This document shows positions 24,581-33,227 of a DNA stretch of 64,000 nt, piece by piece. This DNA comes from Palsa-504 sp963753195. GTDB lineage: Bacteria; Actinomycetota; Actinomycetes; Streptosporangiales; Streptosporangiaceae. Both the position numbers and the translations under genes were made by a program. The stretch covers positions 496,001-560,000 of the forward strand of contig CAVWBH010000003.1 of NCBI GenBank assembly GCA_963753195.1. The letters are read 5' to 3'. Numbering within the stretch: position 1 is the first letter of the stretch; the number at the start of each line of letters is the position of its first letter. Below the pieces are notes generated by a model. It was not told the DNA's origin and ran no database searches. It saw only the letters and a list, made by a program, of their open reading frames with translations.

Positions 24581-24654
24581 GCTTTGTCGTCCCGAGCTTT
24601 ATCGTCCCGAGGTTTATCGTCCCGAGGTTTATCCGGGCTTATCCGGGCTTTATC
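24581..24654. repeat. 15-bp tandem repeats, intergenic
   Basis: Three exact-length units GCTTTATCGTCCCGA (24581-24595, 24596-24610, 24611-24625, with one or two changes each) followed by decaying copies of TTTATCCGGGC. Located between the small barrel gene and its terminator. Confidence 0.85.
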
Positions 24655-24655
24655 G

Positions 24656-24685
24656 GCTCCCCGGCCGACGCGACGGCCGGGGAGC
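24656..24685. terminator. strong hairpin terminator
   Basis: Perfect 11-bp arms GCTCCCCGGCC and GGCCGGGGAGC with an eight-base loop, between the small barrel gene and the convergent membrane/TPR gene. No long T tract, as usual in this GC class. Probably stops both transcripts. Confidence 0.7.
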
Positions 24686-24747
24686 GGCGTTTCGCTCCGG
24701 TGCGGATAACGAATCGGACGATCGATGGTCTTGGCGGGTCGGCTGGT

Positions 24748-25680
24748 CTAATCAGTCAGCCAGTCTGGCGGATCATCGCCGGTCTCAGCGTGCCACACGG
24801 CGGTGAAGTGGTCGGCATCGGCACGGTAGGCCGCCTTGAGCGCGGGTACCGCGTCCCGGAGCAGCTCGTGGCGATGCTGAGCGGCCGCCATGGACCAGCC
24901 TTGGGCGAGGAGCCGGGCCGCCTCACGGTGACGGTCCTGCCCGCACAGGAGCTCGCCCTCCAGCAGCGCGGCCCGGGCAGCGCACGACGGGACCTCCGGC
25001 CAGGGCAGCTTGTCCTGGCAGATGCCCGTGGCCTCGTGCACGGCCGCCAGCGCGTCCCCGGCCAGCTCGATCTCGGCCAGCCAGCCCGCTTCGCAGGTCA
25101 GGCACTCAGCGAGAGGCGGCAGGTAGCGGGCCGGATCAGCGGCGGCCAGGTTACGGTACAACCGCACCGCCACCCCTATGGCGGTCAGGGCCTCGGCCAG
25201 GCGGTCATCGGCGGCCAGCAGGCGCGACTGGCGATCGAGGGCGTCGGCCAGGTCCGGCCCGTACTTGCCGGGGCGTTCGGCGGCCAGGTCCTGGTAGATC
25301 GCTACCGCCTCCTCGGCGGTCTGAAGCGCTTCCTCATCCAGGTGAGCCGCCTGCAGGGCGCCGGACTTGACGATCAGCCGGCTGGCCAGGGCATCACGGA
25401 ACTGGCCGGGCCATATTCTGGCCAGCGTCCGCCATCCCGGCATCTCGCCGCTGAGCTGGGCGATCGCTTCGGCGGGCTGGTCGTTGTGCAGCAGGGCCGC
25501 GGCATCGGGCGCGGTGAAGACGAGGACGATGACCACGCCGGCGAAGACAACGAGCGGACCGGTGAGCACCCCGGCGATCGCCCACCACGGGCCGAGCAGC
25601 AGCCACGCCCCTGCACCGAACGCAACGGCGCCGACAGCGAAGAGCGCGATCAGCTTGCCGCGCGTCAGCTCGCCCCGCAT
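24748..25680 (-). CDS. membrane-anchored TPR-like protein
   Basis: A 310-residue protein. Two hydrophobic segments at about residues 9-31 and 35-56 anchor it; the rest is a soluble helical region with repeated motifs such as ALQTAEEAVAIYQDLAAERPGKYGPDLADALDRQSRLLAADDRLAEALTAIGVAVRLYRNLAAADPARYLPPLAECL, a tetratricopeptide-like solenoid. A scaffold role is likely; the partner is unknown. It is read in the same direction as the DUF222-HNH gene located 70 bp upstream. Confidence 0.7.
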   Translation of the reverse strand: MRGELTRGKLIALFAVGAVAFGAGAWLLLGPWWAIAGVLTGPLVVFAGVVIVLVFTAPDAAALLHNDQPAEAIAQLSGEMPGWRTLARIWPGQFRDALASRLIVKSGALQAAHLDEEALQTAEEAVAIYQDLAAERPGKYGPDLADALDRQSRLLAADDRLAEALTAIGVAVRLYRNLAAADPARYLPPLAECLTCEAGWLAEIELAGDALAAVHEATGICQDKLPWPEVPSCAARAALLEGELLCGQDRHREAARLLAQGWSMAAAQHRHELLRDAVPALKAAYRADADHFTAVWHAETGDDPPDWLTD

Positions 25681-25750
25681 GGCGCCATTATCAGGCCTTC
25701 CGGGGCTGGCCGTCCGTAGAGGGGCCTTGTGACGCCACGAGCCTTCGGCC

Positions 25751-27901
25751 TTAGATGGGGTAGCGGGTGGGTTCGGTGAGGTACTGCCGCCCGGCTGGGG
25801 TGGTCCAGCGGATGTGGCCGGTGGGGAGCTGTTCGGCGTTCCAGCGGGGGTCCTGCTTGAGGCGGTGGTCGTGGCGGCACTTCGGGTTGCCGTTGCATAG
25901 GCAGGTCCGGCCGCCTGCTTCGTATGGGATGCTGTGCTCGAAGTCGGCGCTGGCCGATGGGCGGCGGCAGCCCGGCCCGGTGCAGGTGGCGTGCCGGATC
26001 TGGGTCAGGTGCCGGAGCAGGACCCCGGGGTCGTGGCCGTTGGCCTCGTGCCGGTGATCGCAGCCGCCCGTGGGGATGGGCTCGAGGGCGATGAGCAGGT
26101 CCCGCTGCCCAGGGGTGCCGGTGGCCATCCGCCAGGTGCCGTACCCGCCGGGCGGGCCGGGCTGGTCCGTGGCAGTGAAGGTGAACGACGGGCCGCCGCC
26201 GGGCGGGCCGGGGCCACCTGCGGTGCCGGGTTTACGGCGTTTCGGGGGGTTCGCCCGGCTGCGGGCGGGGGCGGGACGGGCGCAGCCATGCCCGATGGCG
26301 TGGCCGTCCTGGTCGGTGACGGTCACGCACCAGGTGGACCGGGCGGCGCGGGCGGCTGCGGCGGCCAGGTCGCGGGCCAGATCGGGGTCCAGGGGGCCGA
26401 TGCCGGGCATCTCGCCGGGCCGGTCGGCCAGGTGCAGCAGGGTGGCCAGGGGGATGGTGAGGTTGGCCCGGCCGGCGAACCCGGGCGGGATCACCCCGGC
26501 CAGCGGCCCGGCCGGAGCCGGCATCCAGGGCCCACGCGGACCAGACCCGCCATCCGGGCCGGGGCCGCTGTCCGGGCCGGGGCCGCTGTCGTGGCGGGGC
26601 TTGGCGTCGTGGCCAGGGTTGCCGTCCTTGCCCGGAGCGTTGTCCTGGGCGGGGTCGTTGCTGGTGCGGGTGCCTAGGGGCCGGGAGTCGATGCCGAGCA
26701 GGATGTCCAGGAACGCGCGGGCGCGGAGCATGTCCATGCCGCCGTCCAGGCCCGCCTGGCGCAGCTGCCGGGCCCACCAGGTGATCCGCTGATCAGCGGC
26801 CAGCACCTCGGCCGGGGGCAGCTCACGGCCGGTCAGGCCCGCGTTCCCGGACGGCTCGGCCCACCGCGCCACCCGCGCCTGCTTCGCCCCATGCTCCCGG
26901 CGTTTCTTCGCCTTCTCGGGGTTGACCTGCATCACCGCGCGGCTGATCGCCGACCGCAACCCGGCCGGGGTCAAGGACCCGGCCCGGTCCAGGACCATCG
27001 CCTCCGCGGCCCGGGCCTCAGCCGGGTCCAGCAGCATCGTCGCGCCCGCGATGATCAGCGCCTTATCCCGGGTCAGCACACCGGCCCGGAACGCCGCCCG
27101 GGTCCCCGGCAAGCTCACCTCCAGCGCCGCGGCCAGGGCCAGCACCTCCTCCGCATCACCAGCGGACAGGGCCAGCGCCGCACCCAGCTCCCGGGAGGCG
27201 AACTCATCCCACTCCCCCGGCAGCCCGGACGCAGCGTCTGCGGGGGTGCCGGGGGCGGGACGGCGGCGGAGCAGCTCCGCCACCGCGGCATGCTTACGGG
27301 CACTGGCATTGGCCTCGACCCGGTCCCACCCGCAGATCACCCCGACCAGCTCATCATCCGACGCACCCCGGTACCGGTCACCCTCCCCGGCCGCCTCATC
27401 GGCGAACTGGGCCAGCACCGGGCCGCCCGGCGCCACGTCCAGCGGCTTACCCGACGCGAACCCCGACGCCCGGCTGGTGTACTCACCGGGGTAGGTGTGC
27501 GCGGAGCCGGGCATGCCCGGGCCCCGCCGGCCGGCCGCCACGGAGCCGAGCGCGGCCCGGATCCCGGCCTGCCCGGCGCGGGCCATCTCCGCCTCCGCCG
27601 CCTCCTGCCCGGCGGTGAACGCGCGGGCCTCGGCGATCAGCGCAGCCAGCCGCGCGTCATCCATCCCGGGCGGCGGCGCGTTGTCCGGATCCTCATACTC
27701 CGCCCGATCGCCATCACCGGGATCATCCTCACACTGGGCCGCCAGGTAACCCGGCTCATCCATCCACTCCGGCCACTCCGCGCCAGACGGAACCAGCCGC
27801 CAATCCGGGGAGGCGGACCGGGGACAGTCAGCGGGACCCACGGGCCCGCCCGACGGGTCCTCATCCCGCCCGGGGTCCTGGGGTACCGGCGCTTCGTTCA
27901 T
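25751..27901 (-). CDS. DUF222-HNH endonuclease family protein (13E12 type)
   Basis: A 716-residue protein of the DUF222 plus HNH family, the group that includes the REP13E12 proteins of M. tuberculosis. A long low-complexity Gly/Pro/Asp region (~residues 420-470) divides the DUF222 part from the C-terminal HNH nuclease, whose zinc-type motif is visible (CTGPGCRRPSASADFEHSIPY, then CNGNPKCRHDHRLKQ). The His/Asn/His residues seem intact. These genes occur in many copies in actinobacteria and behave like selfish or phage-defence elements; function is not established. The ATG at 27901 has only weak GAGTGA and an AT-rich upstream region. Confidence 0.88.
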   Translation of the reverse strand: MNEAPVPQDPGRDEDPSGGPVGPADCPRSASPDWRLVPSGAEWPEWMDEPGYLAAQCEDDPGDGDRAEYEDPDNAPPPGMDDARLAALIAEARAFTAGQEAAEAEMARAGQAGIRAALGSVAAGRRGPGMPGSAHTYPGEYTSRASGFASGKPLDVAPGGPVLAQFADEAAGEGDRYRGASDDELVGVICGWDRVEANASARKHAAVAELLRRRPAPGTPADAASGLPGEWDEFASRELGAALALSAGDAEEVLALAAALEVSLPGTRAAFRAGVLTRDKALIIAGATMLLDPAEARAAEAMVLDRAGSLTPAGLRSAISRAVMQVNPEKAKKRREHGAKQARVARWAEPSGNAGLTGRELPPAEVLAADQRITWWARQLRQAGLDGGMDMLRARAFLDILLGIDSRPLGTRTSNDPAQDNAPGKDGNPGHDAKPRHDSGPGPDSGPGPDGGSGPRGPWMPAPAGPLAGVIPPGFAGRANLTIPLATLLHLADRPGEMPGIGPLDPDLARDLAAAAARAARSTWCVTVTDQDGHAIGHGCARPAPARSRANPPKRRKPGTAGGPGPPGGGPSFTFTATDQPGPPGGYGTWRMATGTPGQRDLLIALEPIPTGGCDHRHEANGHDPGVLLRHLTQIRHATCTGPGCRRPSASADFEHSIPYEAGGRTCLCNGNPKCRHDHRLKQDPRWNAEQLPTGHIRWTTPAGRQYLTEPTRYPI

Positions 27902-28185
27902 GAATTATCACTCGATCTACAATCAGGCGGACATAATCCCAGAGAAAAGATCTTTATCAGTTATGTGTTCTACACTACAGGACCGGTGTGACATTCTTGG
28001 GAACGCAACGCCGAATCGCAAAGATCAGCGGAACGAGCCTGGCGAGGATCATCGGAGGATACTGAGCCCGATCGCAGCCATATATCGGGCGCCGGGCCGA
28101 CGGTTAGATTAACCGGGTCTTTCGCCTCAACCGGATCCTGCCGTGGGCCGTCACGGCGGTAGAGCCGACCCACAGAGGGAGCCGT

Positions 28186-28863
28186 ATGAGCGGCATTGTC
28201 GACCTGGACGGGGCCCGTCGGCACAGGGTTCGCTGGCACAGGGTTCGCTGGCACAGTATCCGTCGGCATAGTGTCCGCTGGTACGGGGTTGCCTGGTACG
28301 GGGTTGCCTGGTACGGGGTTGCCCGGCACGGGGTTGCCCGGCACGGGGTTGCCCGGCACGGGGTTGCCCGGCACGGGGTTGCCCGGCACGGGGTTCGCCG
28401 CGAAGGGCAGCGTTGGCGTCCTGGCCGCTGGGCGGCGGTCGGTGTTCTGCTCGGCTGCGTGGTGACCGCATGCTCATCAGGGCCGGCGCCAATCCCAACG
28501 CCGACCAGCAGCCAGGCCGGACAGTTCCGGAGTTCGGATGCTCCGGCGCTGCTGGTGCAGTGCATGCTCAGCCAGGGGACCCTCGGGCCCTCGGACTCCA
28601 TCTTCGCCGGGAACCCAGGCTGGCTGCACGGGGAAAACATCGTCATCACCCCGGCCACGGCCGCGAATTTCGACACCTGGTACCAGGCCCACGACAAGAT
28701 CATTGTGGACGGTGAGGACCTCACCCATTGGACCCAGTGGGCGGCCGCCAACGACCAGCTGCCCGCGGCGGTCTGCGGTCCGTCGGTGTCCGCGTCCGCG
28801 ATGCAGAAGCAGGTCTTCGGGCAGGACCCCGCGGCCGGAAACCCGTGGGGCGCATTAGCCTGA
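28186..28863 (+). CDS. lipoprotein with repeat-derived N-terminal extension
   Basis: A 225-residue frame. The ATG has a good AGAGGGAG ribosome site. Residues ~12-72 are (HGVAR)n-type pentapeptides encoded by twelve 15-bp repeats. Only then comes a basic stretch (RREGQRWRPGRW), a hydrophobic core (AAVGVLLGCVV) and a lipobox VTAC, cysteine near residue 95. The mature domain (~130 residues) has no recognised family. As it stands the signal peptide would have a 75-residue cytoplasmic leader, far longer than normal. Either the repeats expanded inside the signal region or a start codon just upstream of the basic stretch is used. Confidence 0.6.
   Translation: MSGIVDLDGARRHRVRWHRVRWHSIRRHSVRWYGVAWYGVAWYGVARHGVARHGVARHGVARHGVARHGVRREGQRWRPGRWAAVGVLLGCVVTACSSGPAPIPTPTSSQAGQFRSSDAPALLVQCMLSQGTLGPSDSIFAGNPGWLHGENIVITPATAANFDTWYQAHDKIIVDGEDLTHWTQWAAANDQLPAAVCGPSVSASAMQKQVFGQDPAAGNPWGALA
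28222..28401. repeat. twelve 15-bp tandem repeats
   Basis: Units from CACAGGGTTCGCTGG (28222, 28237) through TACGGGGTTGCCTGG (28282, 28297) to identical CACGGGGTTGCCCGG copies (28327, 28342, 28357, 28372), ending at 28401. The central copies are identical, so recent expansion is likely. All six frames stay open through it. Confidence 0.97.
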
Positions 28864-28938
28864 AGAGACAACCGAGGCGTCTGGATTAGGTGACCCCGGC
28901 TTCACGAATATACGTTCGATTGCGGTTATGCTGGTGTG

Positions 28939-29328
28939 ATGACCGGGTATACACCGCCAGGTTGGCCGGCCGGGGTGCACCCGCCGGACAGCGAGGAGTT
29001 CGAGTCCACCGCGGTCACCTGGCTGCTGGACGTGGTACCGCCTGACTACCGGCTGCACGGGGTGCTGCGCCGGTACCCGGTAGCGCTGGCCGCCATGGCC
29101 AGGTATCACACGAAGGCCTGTGTCGAGGGCGCGCGCGAGGGTTACCGTACGGCGCGGACCGAGCTAGCCGGGGCGCTGCCGCCGCACGCGATCGATACCG
29201 TCCTGGCCGCCTACCACAAGGAGGGCGCGCGGCTGGCCGCCACCGCGCGCGCCGTCGGGCTGGTCGAGCGCGCGCTGCGAGGGGAGGTCTTCTCCCCCAA
29301 GATGAAAGACGAGCGGGCCGCCCGCTGA
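28939..29328 (+). CDS. hypothetical protein (actinobacterial)
   Basis: A 129-residue protein with no recognised domain: an acidic/Pro-rich N-terminus, then helical Ala/Arg/Leu sequence (VLRRYPVALAAMARYHTKACVEGAREGYRTARTELAGALPPHAIDTVLAAYHKEGARL). No membrane segments. A TATGCT box ends exactly six bases before the ATG and there is no Shine-Dalgarno, so a leaderless transcript is predicted. Followed by the response regulator 154 bp downstream on the same strand. Confidence 0.65.
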   Translation: MTGYTPPGWPAGVHPPDSEEFESTAVTWLLDVVPPDYRLHGVLRRYPVALAAMARYHTKACVEGAREGYRTARTELAGALPPHAIDTVLAAYHKEGARLAATARAVGLVERALRGEVFSPKMKDERAAR

Positions 29329-29482
29329 GGCGGGCGGGAAATCCGGGACCACACCAGCCAGACGATACCGCCCGGAACCGCACGGGCTGTACAAGGCCGA
29401 TGGACTGAACGTAACGTGAGTACTGAGCCAGGCTGGCCGGGGGGCAGCTGCAGGTCTGGGGCAGCGAGAGGGAAGTGGACCA

Positions 29483-30154
29483 GTGGCGCGGCAAGCGCGG
29501 ATTCTCCTGGTTGACGACCGGCCCGAGAACCTGGTGGCGCTGGAGGCGATCCTGTCGTCCATGGACCAGATCCTGGTGCCGGTACGGTCCGGCGAGCAGG
29601 CGGTGCAGGCCGTGCTGGCCGACGAGTACGCCGTCGTTCTGCTGGACGTCAGGATGCCGCGGATGGACGGCTTCGAGACGGCCGCCCAGATCAAGCGCCA
29701 CGCCCGGGGCCGGGACGTCCCGATCATCTTCCTCACCGCCGCGACCGACCAGCCCGAGCAGGCCTTCCGGAGCTATGCGGCAGGCGCGGTCGACTACCTG
29801 GCCAAGCCGTTCGACCCCTGGGTCCTGAAGGCCAAGGTGTCGGTGTTCGTCGACCTGTACCTCAAGCGCAGCGAGCCGGCGCTGGACCAGCTGGGGGCCG
29901 TGGAAGAGACGCTCGCGCTGCTGCGCACGCTGCCTGCGGTGCGACGGGATGCCGAGGCGGCCGAGACGGCCGCCCAGCTGGCCACGGGGGTGGGACGGCT
30001 GCGGGCGGCGCTGGACGGTTCGGCCGCCGGGTCGGCTAGCAGGGGGCCGGCAAGCAGGGCGCCGGCTAACAAGGGGACGGCTAACAAGGGGACGGCTAAC
30101 CGGGGGGCGGCTAACCGGGAGACACCCACCCGTCGGCAGGCACGTACTGCCTGA
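29483..30154 (+). CDS. response regulator, receiver domain only, with repeat tail
   Basis: A 223-residue protein. Residues 1-125 are a CheY-like receiver with the acidic pocket Asp11/Asp12, phospho-acceptor Asp55 in VVLLDVRMP, Thr85 and Lys108 (LAKPFD). A short helical segment follows, but no DNA-binding or enzymatic output domain; the last ~40 residues are (PANKGTANKG)-type repeats. The GTG has AGAGGGA upstream. No histidine kinase is adjacent. The 3' end overlaps the end of the convergent acyltransferase by 44 bp, within the repeats. Confidence 0.85.
   Translation: MARQARILLVDDRPENLVALEAILSSMDQILVPVRSGEQAVQAVLADEYAVVLLDVRMPRMDGFETAAQIKRHARGRDVPIIFLTAATDQPEQAFRSYAAGAVDYLAKPFDPWVLKAKVSVFVDLYLKRSEPALDQLGAVEETLALLRTLPAVRRDAEAAETAAQLATGVGRLRAALDGSAAGSASRGPASRAPANKGTANKGTANRGAANRETPTRRQARTA
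30034..30123. repeat. six 15-bp tandem repeats
   Basis: Units GGCTAGCAGGGGGCC, GGCAAGCAGGGCGCC, GGCTAACAAGGGGAC (twice), GGCTAACCGGGGGGC and GGCTAACCGGGAGAC. They encode the tail of the response regulator and, on the other strand, reach the last codons of the acyltransferase. Confidence 0.95.
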
Positions 30155-30740
30155 CTACCCGAGCCGGGACGCCCGCCACCACGCACTGGTCGGGGACCGT
30201 GCCGCGGACCACTGCGCCGGCCGCGACCACCACGTTGCGGCCGATGCACGCGCCAGGCAGCACCACTGCCCCGGCGCCCAGCCAGCTGCCGGACCCGATC
30301 CGCACGGCCGCGTTGCGCGGTAGCTGCCGCCCGATCGGCTCGTCGGGGTCGGCGTAGGAGTGGTTCTGGTCGGTGATGTAGACGTACGGGCCGGTGAACA
30401 CGTCATCGTCGATAACCAGCGAATGGTGGGCGACGATGTGACTGCCCCGGCCGATCACGCAGCGGTCCCCGATCCGCAGCACCGGCGCCGGGCCCAGGTC
30501 CTGGCCGGGCACCATCCCGGCCGACAGGGACACCTGGGCGCCGATGATCGTGCCCGCGCCGATGGCGATCGACCGCTCGCCGAACACCGCCCCGGGCGGG
30601 AAGGCCGCCACCGAACCCGGGCCGAACGCGGCGAACCGCCGGCCACCCGGGGTATCGGCCGTCACCGCCCCGGCCCGCTGGGCCGCCGCCCACCCCCAGT
30701 GCACCGCCCGCCATCCCAGGCGGGCCAGCGGGCGGGTCAT
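30111..30740 (-). CDS. left-handed beta-helix acyltransferase (hexapeptide repeat)
   Basis: A 209-residue protein with imperfect hexapeptide repeats, for example IGAGTIIGAQVSLSAG, IGDRCVIGRGSHIVAHHSLVIDDDVFTGPYVYITDQNHSYADPD and IGSGSWLGAGAVVLPGACIGRNVVVAAGAVV, ending VPARVV. It is close to the sugar/maltose O-acetyltransferase group. The catalytic His is probably in QNHSYADP. It would transfer an acetyl group from acetyl-CoA to a sugar or cell-surface acceptor. The ATG at 30740 is the last sensible start; longer frames add proline-rich repeats only. Confidence 0.85.
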   Translation of the reverse strand: MTRPLARLGWRAVHWGWAAAQRAGAVTADTPGGRRFAAFGPGSVAAFPPGAVFGERSIAIGAGTIIGAQVSLSAGMVPGQDLGPAPVLRIGDRCVIGRGSHIVAHHSLVIDDDVFTGPYVYITDQNHSYADPDEPIGRQLPRNAAVRIGSGSWLGAGAVVLPGACIGRNVVVAAGAVVRGTVPDQCVVAGVPARVVRQYVPADGWVSPG

Positions 30741-30770
30741 GGCCGCACCGGGCCTACCACGACGGCCACG

Positions 30771-30840
30771 GCCGGGCTGAGGCGGCCAGCCGGGATCACG
30801 GCCGGGCTGAGGCGGCCAGCCGGAGTCACGGCCGGGCTGA
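30771..30840. repeat. 30-bp tandem repeat
   Basis: Two and a third copies of a 30-bp unit beginning GCCGGGCTGAGGCGGCCAGC at 30771, 30801 and 30831, between the acyltransferase start and the rlmN stop; the last copy enters the rlmN 3' end. Confidence 0.9.
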
Positions 30841-32010
30841 GGCGGCGAGCTGGCCGCAGGCACCGTCGATCTCCCGGCCGCGGGTGTCCCGGACTGTGAC
30901 CGGCACGCCATGGGCCTCCAGACGGCGTACGAACTCGCGCTGCGCGGCGGGCCGGGACGCGGTCCACACCGAGCCGGGCGTCGGGTTCAGCGGGATCAGG
31001 TTGACGTGCGCGAGCCGGCCGGCCAGCAGCGAGCCCAGCAGGTCGGCCCGCCAGGCCTGGTCGTTCATATCGCGGATCAGGATGTACTCGATCGAGACGC
31101 GGCGGTGAGTGGCGGCGGCGTAATCCCAGGCCGACCCCAGTACCTCGGCGACCTTCCACCTCCGGTTGACCGGCACCAGCGTGTCCCGCAGCTCGTCGTC
31201 CGGGGCGTGCAGGGACACGGCCAGGGTGACCGAGAGATTCTCGGCGGCCAGCCGGTTGATGGCGGGCACCAGGCCGACGGTGGAGACGGTGACCGAGCGC
31301 TGGGAGATCCCCATGCCTTCGGGTACCGGCTCGGTGAGCCTGCGCACCGCGGCCAGCACGTTCGGGTAGTTGGCCAGCGGCTCCCCCATGCCCATGAACA
31401 CGACGTTGGACACGCGGCCCGGACCCCCGGGGATCTCCCCCGCGGCGAGCAGCCGGGCGCCTGCCACGACCTGGGCCACGATCTCCGCGGTGGACAGGTT
31501 GCGGGTCAGGCCCGCCTGGCCGGTGGCGCAGAACGGGCAGGCCATCCCGCAGCCCGCCTGCGACGACACGCACATCGTGACCCGGTCCGGGTACCGCATC
31601 AGCACCGACTCGACCAGCGCCCCGTCGAAGGCCCGCCACAGCGTCTTGCGCGTGGTCCCGTCGTCGCAGGACAGCTCGCGGTCCGCGGTCAGCAGCGGGG
31701 GCAGCAGCGCCTCGGCCAGCGCGGCGCGGGACGCAGCGGGCAGGTCAGTCATGTCGTCGGGCCGCTGGGTGTACCGGCCGAAGTAGTGCCGGGACAGCTG
31801 GGCGGCCCGGAACGGCGGCTGGCCCAGGTCGGCGACCGCGGCCCGGCGCCCGGCCAGGTCCAGGTCAGCGAGGTGGCGGGGCGGCTTGCCGCGGCGGCCG
31901 GCGAGCGTGAGCGGGACGAGGCCCGGGGACGGCGCGGGCACGACGGGACCGCTCGCTGCGGATGGGGCGGGCACCACGGGATCGCTCGCTGGGGGACTTG
32001 GTGGTGACAC
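30826..32010 (-). CDS. rlmN: 23S rRNA (adenine2503-C2)-methyltransferase RlmN
   Basis: A 394-residue radical-SAM methyltransferase that methylates A2503 of 23S rRNA (and A37 of some tRNAs). The CxxxCxxC cluster motif is CGMACPFC (near residue 157); the two other catalytic cysteines are expected in VTMCVSS... and at the C-terminus, where GREIDGACGQL shows the acceptor Cys. The N-terminal ~30 residues are a repeated PSPPASDPVVPAPS low-complexity extension. The GTG start has a GGAG. It is downstream of cdsA-frr-pyrH-tsf-rpsB as in mycobacteria, but an unrelated gene (SUFU-like) is inserted between. Confidence 0.95.
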   Translation of the reverse strand: MSPPSPPASDPVVPAPSAASGPVVPAPSPGLVPLTLAGRRGKPPRHLADLDLAGRRAAVADLGQPPFRAAQLSRHYFGRYTQRPDDMTDLPAASRAALAEALLPPLLTADRELSCDDGTTRKTLWRAFDGALVESVLMRYPDRVTMCVSSQAGCGMACPFCATGQAGLTRNLSTAEIVAQVVAGARLLAAGEIPGGPGRVSNVVFMGMGEPLANYPNVLAAVRRLTEPVPEGMGISQRSVTVSTVGLVPAINRLAAENLSVTLAVSLHAPDDELRDTLVPVNRRWKVAEVLGSAWDYAAATHRRVSIEYILIRDMNDQAWRADLLGSLLAGRLAHVNLIPLNPTPGSVWTASRPAAQREFVRRLEAHGVPVTVRDTRGREIDGACGQLAASARP

Positions 32011-32126
32011 CAGGCTCCGTTCGGTAAAAAGTGGGGCCTCACCAGGATAGGACGGAGGGGTGGCTGCGGCGGCCGGCCGGGACGGGCGGGGTTTTAGGTC
32101 GGCGGCTAAGTCAGTACATTTCGTTC

Positions 32127-33227
32127 ATGGGCCCGGTCACGCTGCTGGAGAGCTTCAGCCCGTACGGCAGCCGCAAGGTCACCGTCGAGTACGACGGCCT
32201 GGTCACGGCGGCCTACCTGCATGACGACGCGGCGGCGATCTCCGCCACCTGGATCGCCAACCACCGGCCGGCGCCGGCGGCGACCGACCAGGCGCGGCTG
32301 GACGCCGGGCGCGCGCCGCTCATGCCCGCCGCGCGGACCAAGCATCCCGGCGGCCGGCCGCCGCTGCAGGCCGGCACGCTGGAGGCGCTGTGGTTCGAGG
32401 AAGGCGACGGCGTGGCCATCCTGGAGAACGGGCGCCCGCTCGCGGTGCTCGCGGGCTGGTCGGACTCCGACCGCGGTATGCCCGGGTACAGCCGGGACGT
32501 CATCGGCCAGACGCCGTTCGGCTGGTCGCTGGACGACGCCATGGAGGGATTCGCGGCCCGGCTGGAGCGGTCCCGGTCCTTCTGGCGGTGGCGGCCGGCC
32601 GGGTGGAGCCAGTTCACCCAAGCGCTGCTCGGCCACCTGCAGGCCAGGCTCGGACCCGCCGGGCACTACTGGGACGCGTCGGCGGGCAAGCAGCCACTGA
32701 TCGGGGTCACCGAACGGCCGCCGGTCCCGGGCCGCCCGTACACGGTCTTGTCCACGGTGGGCATGAGCGGCCAGCGCATGCCGGTCGTCGAGCAGGTGCT
32801 GGACGACTCGAGCGGCTACGCCCGGATCGAGCTGGCGGTGGCCACCACGCTGCCCAGCGCGCAGGCGGCCCGGGTGTTCCTGTGGCTGGCCACCTACCCC
32901 TGGAACGCCGTCACCTGGTTCGGCCCGGGGCACAGCGTCCGCTGGTACCACGAGCCGGCCACGTTCCCGCTCGGCGGCGGAGCGGAGGCGGTGCTGCTCC
33001 TGGACCCACCCGGCGCGCTCAGCGAAGGGGGCCGTGCGGGCGGGCCGGCCCTGGCCGGGCCGCAGCCGCCGGACCTGTCGGGGTTCACCTTCGGCGGGGA
33101 TCCGGTGCGCTGGCTGTGGATCATCCCGATCTCCGAGCGGGACCGGCAGCTGGCCCGCGACCGCGGCTCGGCCGCGCTGGTCAGCAGGCTCTCGGCCCAG
33201 CGCCGGAGCTGGGTGGTTGGGCCTTAG
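32127..33227 (+). CDS. protein with C-terminal SUFU-like domain
   Basis: A 366-residue protein. The C-terminal half (YTVLSTVGMSGQRMPVVEQ... RIELAVATTLPS... WLATYPWNAVTWFGPGHSVRWYHEP... WIIPISERDRQLARDRGS) has the pattern of bacterial suppressor-of-fused (SUFU) domains, often immunity proteins or partners in polymorphic-toxin systems. The N-terminal ~130 residues (FEEGDGVAILENGRPLAVLAGWSDSDRG) are not recognised. TACATT ends six bases before the ATG, suggesting a leaderless mRNA. It interrupts the conserved rlmN-cdsA order. No toxin gene is adjacent. Confidence 0.6.
   Translation: MGPVTLLESFSPYGSRKVTVEYDGLVTAAYLHDDAAAISATWIANHRPAPAATDQARLDAGRAPLMPAARTKHPGGRPPLQAGTLEALWFEEGDGVAILENGRPLAVLAGWSDSDRGMPGYSRDVIGQTPFGWSLDDAMEGFAARLERSRSFWRWRPAGWSQFTQALLGHLQARLGPAGHYWDASAGKQPLIGVTERPPVPGRPYTVLSTVGMSGQRMPVVEQVLDDSSGYARIELAVATTLPSAQAARVFLWLATYPWNAVTWFGPGHSVRWYHEPATFPLGGGAEAVLLLDPPGALSEGGRAGGPALAGPQPPDLSGFTFGGDPVRWLWIIPISERDRQLARDRGSAALVSRLSAQRRSWVVGP

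Noticed and set aside
28222..28401. CRISPR-like array
   Set aside because: Repeats are contiguous 15-bp units without spacers; a minisatellite, not CRISPR.
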